DNA of 43,271 nt from Muribaculaceae bacterium (GTDB taxonomy: Bacteria > Bacteroidota > Bacteroidia > Bacteroidales > Muribaculaceae), in assembly GCA_017629835.1 (NCBI GenBank), contig JAGBWK010000066.1, positions 1 to 43,271 of the forward strand, read 5' to 3'. The notes beneath the pieces were generated by a model, which was not told the origin of the DNA, made no database searches, and saw only the letters and a program-made list of their open reading frames with translations. Shown here in pieces: positions 1-8,715 of the stretch. Position 1 is the first letter of the stretch. Every line of letters starts with the position of its first letter. A program made the position numbers and the translations under genes.

Positions 1-83
1 AAGTTAGAGATTGAGGGAGGGGGTGGAGTGCGAAAAAGTAACTTTTGATCGCCTAATTTTACAAGGCGACTGGCCATCCGGGT

Positions 84-220
84 GGGGCTGGCGCGAGGGA
101 ATAGGAGACTTAGGACTCCTACGAGACCTATGCTGCGCAGGGGAGCGATAGCGGGGGGCTGGCGCGAGAGGATAGGAGACTTAGGGCGCGTAGGCGACCT
201 ATGCTGCGCAGGGAGCGAGG
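84..220. repeat. Two-copy tandem repeat of about 71 bp
   Basis: The motif GGGGCTGGCGCGAG occurs at 84-97 and again at 155-168, a period of 71. In both units it is followed by ATAGGAGACTTAG and then by ACCTATGCTGCGCAG. The middle parts differ at several bases, so the copies are old. The sequence is non-coding. Confidence 0.8.
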
Positions 221-248
221 GCAAGAGCGAGGGCAAGAGCGAAAGGGA
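213..248. repeat. 12-bp tandem repeat, about three units
   Basis: GAGCGAGGGCAA is repeated at 213-224 and 225-236, and a decayed third unit runs to about 248. It continues directly from the 71-bp repeat unit. Confidence 0.65.
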
Positions 249-320
249 GAGAGGGAGGGTGGGTTCTATATAAATAATGTGGGGAAGGGGGAGATTATGG
301 GTGATATTAAACTTTTTTAC

Positions 321-328
321 TAACTTTG
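321..328 (+). promoter_or_regulatory. Bacteroidota -7 promoter box for topA
   Basis: TAACTTTG matches the Bacteroidota consensus TAnnTTTG exactly and lies 130 bases before the topA start. No clear -33 TTTG is visible at the usual distance. It is probably the promoter of the topA-led gene run. Confidence 0.6.
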
Positions 329-387
329 CGGTCTAAATTGTGGCTGAATTGAGTGTCAGTCCGCTTTTGAATGATTAAAACCACCGG

Positions 388-438
388 AATGAGAGCATCG
401 CATTGCGCTGAAAGCCACGCATTTGTGCGCGTCTCATT
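388..438 (+). promoter_or_regulatory. Structured leader element before topA
   Basis: AATGAGA at 388-394 can pair with TCTCATT at 432-438. The enclosed sequence has further GCGC/GCGC pairing (405-408 with 427-430). The element lies inside the topA leader, 20 bases before the start codon, and could influence topA translation. That role is inference; only the complementarity is seen. Confidence 0.3.
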
Positions 439-457
439 TTGCTAAAAACATAAATTT

Positions 458-2818
458 ATGATTAAAAATCTTGTTATCGTCGAGTCTCCCGCCAAAGCTA
501 AGACCATCGAAAAATATCTTGGAAAAGAGTATAAAGTGATGTCGAGTTATGGCCATATCCGTGATTTGAAGAAGAAAAATTTCAGCATCGACGTCGATAA
601 CAATTTTAGTCCAATCTACGAAATTCCTGCCGACAAAGCTAACTTGGTCAACGAGCTGCGCAAGGTTGCTGCAACGGCTGAGACCGTATGGCTCGCATCC
701 GATGAGGACCGCGAAGGAGAAGCTATTGCATGGCACCTGTTTGAAACGCTCAACCTCGACCCTGCTCGCACTAAGCGTATCGTGTTTCACGAAATTACCA
801 AACCTGCGATACTCAACGCTATCGAAAATCCTCGCGACATCAACATTAATCTCGTTGATGCTCAACAGGCTCGTCGCGTCATCGACCGCATCGTTGGCTT
901 TGAGCTTTCGCCTGTGCTTTGGAAAAAAATCAAGCCTGCGCTATCGGCTGGGCGCGTACAGTCGGTGGTTGTGCGCTTAATCGTTGAGCGCGAAAATGAG
1001 ATTAAGAACTTCCAGTCGGAAGAATATTTCCGCGTGGTAGCCGACTTTGTCGACGCAAACGGCAACACGCTGCACACTGAGCTTTCGCACCGTCTTCCCA
1101 ACGAAGAGGAAGCCCGCAAGCTCCTCGAGCGTTCTGCCAACGCCGACTTTGCAGTGAGCGACATCACTGTAAAGCCGCTCAAAAAGAGCCCTGCTCCCCC
1201 ATTCACTACCTCAACGCTCCAACAGGAAGCAGCACGCAAACTCGGCTTCACTGTGTCGCAAACTATGATGATTGCCCAAAAGCTCTACGAAGCTGGACAC
1301 ATCACCTACATGCGTACCGACTCGCTAAACCTTTCGCAACTTGCACTCAAAGCTGTAGCCAACGAAATCAAGGCAACAATCGGAGCCGAATATCACAAAG
1401 AACGCCACTATCACACTTCATCGAAAGGGGCACAGGAGGCTCACGAAGCAATCCGTCCCACTGAGATAGCAAAACATACAATCGAGGGCACTCAACAGGA
1501 GAAGCGCCTTTACTCGCTGATATGGCAACGCACTGTAGCGTCGCAAATGGCTGATGCTATACTCGAAAAAACTACTATCGACATTGAGCGTCTGCTCCCC
1601 AATGGCGAATTTGCACACGAAACTATTGGCTCACACGAATCACGCTTCGTAGCCACTGGCGAAGTAATCAAGTTCGACGGATTCTTGAAAGTGTATCTCG
1701 AAAGCCGCGACGACTCAGAAGAGGAAGCCTCACAGTCGCTCCTACCCCGACTCTCGGCTGGCGACAAGATGAGCCTTGAGAAAATGACTGCAAGCCAGCG
1801 CTACACGTTGCATCCTCTCCGCTACACCGAAGGCTCGCTCGTGAAGAAAATGGAAGAGCTCGGCATCGGCCGTCCGTCGACTTACACCCCAACCATTTCA
1901 ACAATCCAGCAACGCGGCTACGTAGAGCGTGCCGACCGCAAAGGGGTTAAGCGCAAATGCAAGGTGATGAGCTTAGTCGATAACAAAATAGCAGAACAAG
2001 TCGAAACCGAAGTATTCGGCAGCGAAAAAGGGAAACTCGTGCCAACCGACATCGGCGTAGTAGTCAACGACTTCCTTACCGAATATTTCCCCAACATTCT
2101 CGACTATAACTTCACCGCCAACATCGAGCAGAAATTCGATGAAATAGCTGAGGGCGAACTCGTGTGGAACGACGAAATAGCACAGTTCTACAACGGCTTC
2201 CACCCAACGGTTGACAGCGCAATGCAGATGCGCCTTGAGCATAAAGTTGGCGAACGATTCCTCGGCAATACACCCGACGGCAAGCCTGTGTCGGTGAAGA
2301 TAGGCCGCTTCGGCCCATTGGTGCAGATTGGCGAAGGTGACAAAGAGGAGAAACCTCAATTCGCTTCGCTGCTGAAAGGTCAATCAATGGCAACTATCAC
2401 ACTCGAAGAAGCATTAAAGCTCTTTGAGTTCCCCCGACTCATCGGCGACTACGAAGGGCTGGAGGTAACAGTTGCAATAGGTCGTTTCGGTCCATACATC
2501 AAGCACGACGGCAAATTCACCTCAATCCCCAAAGGTATAGCCCCTGCAGGCATCACCATTGATGAAGCAATCAGCATCATCGAAGAGAAACGCCGTCAGG
2601 AAAAAGAGCGTGTAGTGAAAACATTTGCCGAAGAGCCCGACCTACAGATTCTCAATGGTCGCTACGGCATCTACATCGCCTACAATAAGAGCAACTACAA
2701 GATACCCAAAAGCGTTGAAAACCCAGCCGAGCTGACCTTAGAACAGTGTCGCGACATTATCAAGTCGCAATCGAACGAGCCTAAGCGCCCTGCTCGCCGC
2801 ACAGCTAAAAAGAAATAA
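458..2818 (+). CDS. topA: DNA topoisomerase I
   Basis: Type IA topoisomerase, which relaxes negatively supercoiled DNA by cutting one strand through a 5'-phosphotyrosine. The TOPRIM domain is at the N-terminus, with E9 in VESPAKAKTIEKYLG and the acidic triad in DEDREGE (82-88). The catalytic tyrosine is Y284 in ITYMRTDS. The C-terminus carries three glycine-rich topoisomerase repeats, recognisable by GRFGPLVQIGEGD, GRFGPYIKHDGKF and GRYGIYIAYNKSNYKIPK. It lacks the CxxC zinc fingers of E. coli TopA. The protein ends in a Lys/Arg-rich tail. Its 786 residues are normal for Bacteroidota. It leads a run of eight same-strand genes; the next start is 27 bases away. Confidence 0.97.
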   Translation: MIKNLVIVESPAKAKTIEKYLGKEYKVMSSYGHIRDLKKKNFSIDVDNNFSPIYEIPADKANLVNELRKVAATAETVWLASDEDREGEAIAWHLFETLNLDPARTKRIVFHEITKPAILNAIENPRDININLVDAQQARRVIDRIVGFELSPVLWKKIKPALSAGRVQSVVVRLIVERENEIKNFQSEEYFRVVADFVDANGNTLHTELSHRLPNEEEARKLLERSANADFAVSDITVKPLKKSPAPPFTTSTLQQEAARKLGFTVSQTMMIAQKLYEAGHITYMRTDSLNLSQLALKAVANEIKATIGAEYHKERHYHTSSKGAQEAHEAIRPTEIAKHTIEGTQQEKRLYSLIWQRTVASQMADAILEKTTIDIERLLPNGEFAHETIGSHESRFVATGEVIKFDGFLKVYLESRDDSEEEASQSLLPRLSAGDKMSLEKMTASQRYTLHPLRYTEGSLVKKMEELGIGRPSTYTPTISTIQQRGYVERADRKGVKRKCKVMSLVDNKIAEQVETEVFGSEKGKLVPTDIGVVVNDFLTEYFPNILDYNFTANIEQKFDEIAEGELVWNDEIAQFYNGFHPTVDSAMQMRLEHKVGERFLGNTPDGKPVSVKIGRFGPLVQIGEGDKEEKPQFASLLKGQSMATITLEEALKLFEFPRLIGDYEGLEVTVAIGRFGPYIKHDGKFTSIPKGIAPAGITIDEAISIIEEKRRQEKERVVKTFAEEPDLQILNGRYGIYIAYNKSNYKIPKSVENPAELTLEQCRDIIKSQSNEPKRPARRTAKKK

Positions 2819-2845
2819 TCGCCCAACCGCGCACCCCTCAATACA

Positions 2846-3769
2846 ATGCCACGCCCAGTCAAAACCAAACCGGGAGCTGAACGCCGCCCATACTCCCCCG
2901 ACGTAGTCGAGACCTACCAAGTAGGTGCCGACACAACATTGTTGCCATTTCTCTTTGAATCGATGCCCCACCGCAAGCGCACCAACGTCAAAGAGCTATT
3001 GAAGCACAATCAGATAAAAGTTGGGCAGGAGGTAACGACTCAATTCAATCAACCGTTGAGCGCAGGCGACGTGGTCAGCGTCAACCTCACACGCGAATGG
3101 CCGCAATTCTACAACCGACGTATGAAAATCGTGTACGAAGATGACGACATCATCGTGGTGAACAAAGGCTATGGGCTTCTGTCGATGGGCAACGACAAAG
3201 TGAAAGAGGGCACAGCGTATTCTATCATCAAGGAGTATCTGAAGTGGGTTGACCCACGACAGAAAGTTTTCATCGTCCACCGCCTCGACCGCGACACATC
3301 AGGGCTGATGATGTTTGCCAAAAATCAGGAATCGAAAGAGCGCATGCAACACAATTGGAACAATATGGTGCTCAATCGAAAATACTTGGCAGTGGTTGAA
3401 GGGAAAGTAGAGCAGTCGGAAGGCGTAATACGCAGCTATTTGGCTGAGACCTCGCAATATGAGGTGTATTCAACCGACAACCCCGAAGAGGGACAGCTCG
3501 CTGTGACACGCTACAAAGTGCTTGCCTGCAAAAACGGCTACACACTGCTTGAGGTAGAGCTCGACACTGGGCGCAAAAATCAGATTCGTGTCCACATGAA
3601 AGAACTTGGACACCCCATAGCAGGCGACCGCAAGTATGGCGCCAAATCGAGTCCAATCCACCGCCTTGCACTCCACGCTCAAACGCTGCGATTTGTTCAT
3701 CCAACCACACGCAAGGAGATGAACTTCACCACCCCCATACCACAATCGTTTGAACGCATGGTGCGCTAA
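2846..3769 (+). CDS. RluA-family 23S rRNA pseudouridine synthase
   Basis: Converts uridine to pseudouridine in RNA, most likely in large-subunit rRNA. An N-terminal S4 RNA-binding domain covers roughly residues 30-80. The catalytic domain follows, with motif HRLDRDTSG and catalytic aspartate D148, then GRKNQIRVHM and GHPIAGDRKYG, both typical of RluA/RluD enzymes. The length of 307 residues fits RluD more than the shorter RluA. The exact target uridine cannot be told from sequence alone. It sits 27 bases after topA and 15 bases before the GH25 gene, so it is probably co-transcribed with them. Confidence 0.93.
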   Translation: MPRPVKTKPGAERRPYSPDVVETYQVGADTTLLPFLFESMPHRKRTNVKELLKHNQIKVGQEVTTQFNQPLSAGDVVSVNLTREWPQFYNRRMKIVYEDDDIIVVNKGYGLLSMGNDKVKEGTAYSIIKEYLKWVDPRQKVFIVHRLDRDTSGLMMFAKNQESKERMQHNWNNMVLNRKYLAVVEGKVEQSEGVIRSYLAETSQYEVYSTDNPEEGQLAVTRYKVLACKNGYTLLEVELDTGRKNQIRVHMKELGHPIAGDRKYGAKSSPIHRLALHAQTLRFVHPTTRKEMNFTTPIPQSFERMVR

Positions 3770-3784
3770 AAAGCCACTAACAGC

Positions 3785-4495
3785 ATGGGACGCAAACGTA
3801 AACGACCTACAATCAAATCAATTGCAACAGCAATCATTGCCGTTGCACTGACTCTTGGGGTCGGCGGTGCATTTTGGTGGTACACACTGGACGAGGCTTC
3901 GATAGAGCCCGACCCCGAACTGTATCCGATACGAGGCATCGACATTTCAGCCCACAACGGCTATGTCGATTTTGAGAAAGTGAAAGCCGACGGCTACGAG
4001 TTCGTGCTGATAAAAGCCACCGAGGGCACAGATTTCAAAGACCGCAGCTTCGACGACAACATACGTCGAGCGCGTAACGCCCAACTCAAAGTCGGAGCCT
4101 ATCATTTCTTCCGCTTCGACACCGACGGCAAACTCCAAGCAATCAATATGCTACACTCGCTGCGAAATCGAGAGCTTGACTTTCCAGCCGTAATCGACGT
4201 TGAAGAATGGGGCAATCCCGACGGCGCGAGAACTTCACATATCGTCGGCCAATTGCGCGCAATGATTGAGCACCTCGAACATTTCGGCTATGAGGTGATT
4301 CTCTACACCAACAAGGACTCCTACACCCGATTCATCAAAGGCAACTTCGATGAATACCCCCTATGGATATGCTCATTCACCGAGATAGAGCCCGACATCG
4401 ACTGGCAACTCTGGCAATACTCCCACAGCGGACGTGTCGACGGCATCGACGGCAAAGTGGATTTGAATACAATAAAAAGCGATTTTATCCGTTAA
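3785..4495 (+). CDS. Membrane-anchored GH25 muramidase (lysozyme-like)
   Basis: Glycoside hydrolase family 25 enzyme, expected to cut the MurNAc-GlcNAc bond of peptidoglycan. A basic N-terminus (GRKRKRP) and one hydrophobic segment at about 13-33 suggest an inner-membrane anchor with the enzyme in the periplasm; there is no clear cleavage site. The TIM-barrel domain starts at RGIDISAHNG, with D53. Catalytic-type residues D138 and E140 are in AVIDVEEWG, and VGAYHFFR is another family signature. A substrate-binding WQYS sits near the C-terminus (WQLWQYSHSGRVDGI). It is 236 residues long and apparently complete. It stands 30 bases before porU; both proteins act on the envelope, but no functional link is shown. 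Confidence 0.92.
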   Translation: MGRKRKRPTIKSIATAIIAVALTLGVGGAFWWYTLDEASIEPDPELYPIRGIDISAHNGYVDFEKVKADGYEFVLIKATEGTDFKDRSFDDNIRRARNAQLKVGAYHFFRFDTDGKLQAINMLHSLRNRELDFPAVIDVEEWGNPDGARTSHIVGQLRAMIEHLEHFGYEVILYTNKDSYTRFIKGNFDEYPLWICSFTEIEPDIDWQLWQYSHSGRVDGIDGKVDLNTIKSDFIR

Positions 4496-4525
4496 AATTC
4501 ATAGCGTTAATATCGCTCAAGTAAT

Positions 4526-7500
4526 ATGATTAATAGCCTCATAGATAGAATTCGACCATATATAGCAGTTGTAGCCGCACCGTTGCTTCTGCTACTATGC
4601 TCATTGCCGACCTATGCGTTCGACACTTCGGTCTATGCACAAAACTCTGTGCTATCGACAGGCCGTTGGGTAAAGATTAGTGTGTCGACCACAGGTATGC
4701 ACCGCATCAGCGCCTCGTCGCTCCGCAATATGGGCTTCTCCGACCCGTCGCGCGTGAGAGTTTACGGCTATGGTGCCCGACGCATATCCGACCACTTGAC
4801 CGCAGCCAACTACATCGACGACCTTCCAATGATTCCAGCTATCCACACATCCTCTGGTATAGTGTTCTATGCCGAAGGACCCACGTCGTGGATAACGGTC
4901 AACAAACATCTGCATCGCCCCGCTCAAAACCCATTCACAACCGTGGGCTACTACTATCTGAGCGATCGCGAAGCTCCTTCCGACGAAATTACCATTACTG
5001 AGAGTGGAAAGCTGGCAAGCGCGGCCACTGGATTCCATGAGGCATTGTGCCACGAGCTCGACCAATTTTCAGCCGGCGAGACTGGTCACATGCTCTTGGG
5101 TGAGAATTTCCTATACGATAAATCACAGACATTCGATTTCAATCTGACCGACCGCGAGCCCGACACATACATCATGATGGAGTGCTCATTCATGGCGAAA
5201 TCGGCTACCAACACTCGCATCAATTTCACTGCCAACGGCATAAAGCAAACCGCACTGTCGAACGACATTGCAGGCTCAACGACCGACAAGCATGGCCACT
5301 ACAAAGAAGCCCGCATATCGAAATATTTAGTCGACAACACTGGCGCTGAGGAGACCGAGCTTAAAGGAAATACTCTTAGCCTCAACATCGCAATATCCAA
5401 CTCGGGTACAATGACAATGGCTGCGCTCAACTACATAGCTATCAACTATTGGCGCAAGCTGATTGTACCGAAGAGTGGCTCACTCGTGTTCCGTTCAGCC
5501 GACGAGCTACATATCGCAGGGGCATCGGCTTCGACCAGAGTGTGGGAGGTGAGCAATCCTACCGACATTCGTGAGATAAAAGGGCGTCTCGACGGCTCAA
5601 CCTATATCGCTGCCGACAAAGGCACTGGAACACACTCCTACGTAGTGTTCGACGAAAACGCATCAATGCCCGAGCCCAAAGTGGTAGGCAACGTGACGAA
5701 TCAGGACATCCACTCGCTCGAAGTGCCCGACATGGTGATATTCACGATAGGCGCATGGCGTTCACAAGCTGAGCGATTGGCTAAGATGCATGCCGAATCG
5801 CCCGACTCGCTCAAAGTACTGGTGGTAGATCAAGAACAAGTGTTCAACGAGTTTGCATCAGGCTCGCGCGATGCAAACTCATTCCGCCGTCTACTCAAAA
5901 TGTTCTACGACCGCTCAGCGACATCGGAGCGCAAATTGCGCTTTGCCTTGTTTATGGGGCGCGGCACCTACGACAATCGTGTGATAACCAATGCCGTAAA
6001 AGGCCTTGGCTATCCAACAATGCCGATATGGGAGTCGGACGGAGGCGCAAGCGACATCGACTCATACACTACCGACGACATATTCGCATTCCTACAGGAC
6101 GGTTCGGGCAATAACGTAGGCAACGACCGCTACTGCATTTCAGTGGGGCGTCTGCCTGTTACGTCAGCCGAAACGGCACGCGAAGCTGTCGACAAAATCA
6201 TCGAATACCAAACCCAGATGCCACATACAGGTTGGCGCAACCGTGCACTCATCATAGCTGACGACGACGACAACAGCGTACACATGGAGCAGGCTGAGAC
6301 GTTGATAGCCAATATGAAGAGCTCCGACGGTGGCTCCGACATCGACTATCAGAAACTCTACACCGACGAATACCCCCTTGCTGGTGGACAATATGAGCAG
6401 CCACGCGAAATAATGTTCCGCACACTGAACGAGGGCATCGCATGGTGGTTTTTCATCGGTCACGCCAACGCAACATCATGGACAGGCGAAAAGCTCCTCA
6501 CCTACAACGACGTAAACAATATGTATCTACGTCAGTATCCGATACTTTACGCTGCATGTTGCGACTTCCTGCGCTGGGATGCAAAGGATATTTCGGCAGC
6601 CGAAGTTATGTGGCGACTGAAAGGTGGAGGTGCAATAGCAATCATCTCAGCCAACCGCCCGTCGTACATTTCCGATAACGGAAGGCTATCGGCAGCGCTC
6701 GGACAAGAGATATTCAACCGCCGCGACGACGGCTCTCGCCCCACAGTCGGCGAAATCTACACCAACACCAAAAAACGACTGCTGAAAAACGACACCAACA
6801 AGCTGCGCTACGTATTTCTTGGCGACCCGGCGATGTATCCCATAGTTCCCGACAATCGTGTTGTAATCACCAAAATCAATGGCGTTGAAGTTGGCAATCC
6901 CGATGAAGATGCCGTGATGATGGCACGCCAATCAGCCACAATGGAAGGGTACGTATCCGACCCCAAAGGCAACATCATTGAGGACTTCAACGGCATGATT
7001 AACACTACAATCTACGACGCCGAACAGAGCGTGGTGACCAATGGCAACGGCAGCTCTGGCGAGCCGTTTACATTCGACCGTCAAGGTAGCCGCATCTATG
7101 CAGGCAACGATAGCATTAAAGCTGGTCGATTCACAATCAATGTGGCAATGCCTTCAGCTATAAGCAACAACTATCGCCCAGCAGCAGCCTCATTCTATGC
7201 TCACCGCGAAAATGCCGACAACAAGCAGCAGGCGATTGGTGTCAACACCGATTTCTATGTGTATGGAGAGGATGAAACGGTAGTCGACGACGAAGCTCCT
7301 CGCATCGTGTATGCTTACCTCAACCATTCGAACTTTGCCAACGGCGACCAAGTGAACACCACTCCGATGCTGATAGCCCAAATCACCGACAATCGCGGCA
7401 TCAACATCTCTACGGCTGGTATCGGTCACCAGATGACAATAATGCTCGACGAACGCCGCTCATTCTCCGACGTGAGCGAATACTACACCCCTGCAGCCGA

Positions 7501-7951
7501 CGGCTCAATCGGTGGCACGATAGCTTATCCGCTACCCGAACTGACTCCGGGCAACCACACAATTCGTTTACGAGTTTGGGATACCTCCGACAACGCTGAG
7601 ACAGCTACACTCGAATGTTTTGCCGTAGCCGACTTAGCTCCAACGCTGTTTGACATCTACACCGATTCAAATCCCGCATCGGAAAAGGCTAATTTCTACC
7701 TCAGCCACGACCGCCCCGACGCAAATATGGAGATTACACTTTCAATCTATAATATGTTAGGGCAACCAGTATGGTCGACTACCGTTGCAGGTCGCAGCGA
7801 CACGTTCCAGTCATTCCCCATAACGTGGGACCTCACCGATATGGCAGGCAGCCGAGTGGCACGCGGTATCTACCTCTATCGAGCATCGATACGCATGGGC
7901 GACACCGAAAGCGGCACCAAGACCAAGCGCATCGCAGTCACTGGTATGTAA
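4526..7951 (+). CDS. porU: Type IX secretion sortase PorU, copy 1 (C25 peptidase)
   Basis: PorU is the outer-membrane-associated cysteine peptidase that removes the C-terminal signal from T9SS cargo and links the cargo to lipopolysaccharide. A signal peptide ends near residue 31 (PTYA). The N-terminal beta region opens with GRWVKISVSTTGMHRIS, a PorU hallmark. The C25 domain has its histidine at H646 in IGHANATSW and its cysteine in YAACCDF, with C679 the likely nucleophile next to C678. A carboxyl domain (about 1045-1141) resembles T9SS C-terminal domains: LSIYNMLGQPVW, then ARGIYLYRA. Its 1141 residues are close to the Porphyromonas protein. The usual GHG and ATC contexts are here GHA and ACC. 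A second PorU lies downstream. Confidence 0.88.
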   Translation: MINSLIDRIRPYIAVVAAPLLLLLCSLPTYAFDTSVYAQNSVLSTGRWVKISVSTTGMHRISASSLRNMGFSDPSRVRVYGYGARRISDHLTAANYIDDLPMIPAIHTSSGIVFYAEGPTSWITVNKHLHRPAQNPFTTVGYYYLSDREAPSDEITITESGKLASAATGFHEALCHELDQFSAGETGHMLLGENFLYDKSQTFDFNLTDREPDTYIMMECSFMAKSATNTRINFTANGIKQTALSNDIAGSTTDKHGHYKEARISKYLVDNTGAEETELKGNTLSLNIAISNSGTMTMAALNYIAINYWRKLIVPKSGSLVFRSADELHIAGASASTRVWEVSNPTDIREIKGRLDGSTYIAADKGTGTHSYVVFDENASMPEPKVVGNVTNQDIHSLEVPDMVIFTIGAWRSQAERLAKMHAESPDSLKVLVVDQEQVFNEFASGSRDANSFRRLLKMFYDRSATSERKLRFALFMGRGTYDNRVITNAVKGLGYPTMPIWESDGGASDIDSYTTDDIFAFLQDGSGNNVGNDRYCISVGRLPVTSAETAREAVDKIIEYQTQMPHTGWRNRALIIADDDDNSVHMEQAETLIANMKSSDGGSDIDYQKLYTDEYPLAGGQYEQPREIMFRTLNEGIAWWFFIGHANATSWTGEKLLTYNDVNNMYLRQYPILYAACCDFLRWDAKDISAAEVMWRLKGGGAIAIISANRPSYISDNGRLSAALGQEIFNRRDDGSRPTVGEIYTNTKKRLLKNDTNKLRYVFLGDPAMYPIVPDNRVVITKINGVEVGNPDEDAVMMARQSATMEGYVSDPKGNIIEDFNGMINTTIYDAEQSVVTNGNGSSGEPFTFDRQGSRIYAGNDSIKAGRFTINVAMPSAISNNYRPAAASFYAHRENADNKQQAIGVNTDFYVYGEDETVVDDEAPRIVYAYLNHSNFANGDQVNTTPMLIAQITDNRGINISTAGIGHQMTIMLDERRSFSDVSEYYTPAADGSIGGTIAYPLPELTPGNHTIRLRVWDTSDNAETATLECFAVADLAPTLFDIYTDSNPASEKANFYLSHDRPDANMEITLSIYNMLGQPVWSTTVAGRSDTFQSFPITWDLTDMAGSRVARGIYLYRASIRMGDTESGTKTKRIAVTGM

Positions 7952-8042
7952 TCGCAACGAAGCCACGCCCCACAGCTGACCGTCAGCCTCCCGGAATTGC
8001 TCTATAGCGGAACCAACATTAAACATCATCTCGTAGAAAAAT

Positions 8043-8612
8043 ATGAAACTGCTTGAAATTCGACACTTCGACCCAAACACGACATCGCAACTGCCCACAG
8101 TGGTGATGGGTACCGACTCGTCGATTGCCATTGGGCACAAGCCTGTTTTTCTACCCGAAATATCTGAGCAGTGGGCGCTCGAAATCTCACCCGCCTACCG
8201 CATCTGCCGATTGGGCAAAACCATATCGCAACGCTTTGCATCGAGATATTACGACGTAATGACACTTGCAGCGCGAGTGATACCCACCGACCTTACACAA
8301 CGCCTCTGCGATGAGGGACAATCGCCTTTGTCGCCGCTCGCTACAGCGTTTGACTCGGCTATATCAGTAGGCGAATGGATTGAGCCAAAGGCTGAGTTCA
8401 GTTTGGAGCTCATCTCCCCTACCCAACATGAACCAATCGCGGTCAAATCGGTAATTGACAGCGCAATTGCATACATCAGCAAGACATTTATTGTCAAAAA
8501 TGGCGACATAATCATGGCAGGAGGCCCGATAATTCGCATACCTGTGAAAATCGGCGACCGAGTTATCGCGTCAGTCGATGGCAGTGAAATCCTCGCGTTC
8601 AATATAAAATAA
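8043..8612 (+). CDS. Degenerate fumarylacetoacetate hydrolase-fold protein
   Basis: The middle of this 189-residue protein aligns by eye with Bacteroidota FAH-family hydrolases: KPVFLPEIS, then RICRLGKTISQRFASRYYD, then FDSAISVGEWIEP, then IAYISKTFIVKNGDIIMAGG. The functional positions are changed. The metal-binding ExE appears as E47-I48-S49. The family's DxxARD motif reads RVIPTD, with R78 in place of the aspartate. The lysine before GFD is a threonine, and TGTPxGV reads AGGPIIRI. The N-terminal NYxxHxxE segment is also missing. The frame is intact, so it looks like a retained pseudoenzyme and not a pseudogene. It lies 91 bases after porU copy 1 and 103 bases before copy 2. Its role is unknown. 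Confidence 0.72.
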   Translation: MKLLEIRHFDPNTTSQLPTVVMGTDSSIAIGHKPVFLPEISEQWALEISPAYRICRLGKTISQRFASRYYDVMTLAARVIPTDLTQRLCDEGQSPLSPLATAFDSAISVGEWIEPKAEFSLELISPTQHEPIAVKSVIDSAIAYISKTFIVKNGDIIMAGGPIIRIPVKIGDRVIASVDGSEILAFNIK

Positions 8613-8647
8613 GGTAGCTTTCAAACAGTTCAAACGGCTACCACACA

Positions 8648-8700
8648 ATAAACCACTCTCCTCGGATAAATCAAGTCACTCTCCATAATAAACCACTCTC
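8648..8700 (+). repeat. Short direct repeat before the second porU
   Basis: ATAAACCACTCTC occurs at 8648-8660 and again at 8688-8700, a period of 40, with a decayed third copy (AAGTCACTCTCC) between them. They fill the 103-base spacer upstream of the second porU. No function is evident. Confidence 0.6.
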
Positions 8701-8715
8701 TCTATCATCAATAAT

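Larger units (their letters stand above)
1..457. other. Intergenic region upstream of topA: repeats, promoter and leader
   Basis: No credible gene lies here. The first 260 bases are purine- and G-rich and hold a two-copy tandem repeat and a short 12-bp repeat, listed separately. A promoter box follows at 321-328 and then a leader of about 120 bases before topA. A small open frame across the repeats (82-273) encodes an Arg/Gly-rich, low-complexity peptide, and I treat it as a by-product of base composition. The left edge gives no hint of the preceding gene. Confidence 0.7.

Noticed and set aside
84..248. Possible CRISPR array in the upstream repeats
   Set aside because: There are only two long units without spacer-like unique segments, the copies are diverged, and no cas gene is present. 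The same holds for the arrays at 21464 and 29542.
82..273. Small open frame over the upstream repeats
   Set aside because: It encodes an Arg/Gly/Glu low-complexity string produced by the tandem repeats and lacks a plausible start context.
434..865. Long antisense open frame opposite the start of topA (143 codons)
   Set aside because: It lies fully opposite a well-supported gene, has no recognisable domain, and similar antisense frames occur opposite most genes here because of the codon bias.
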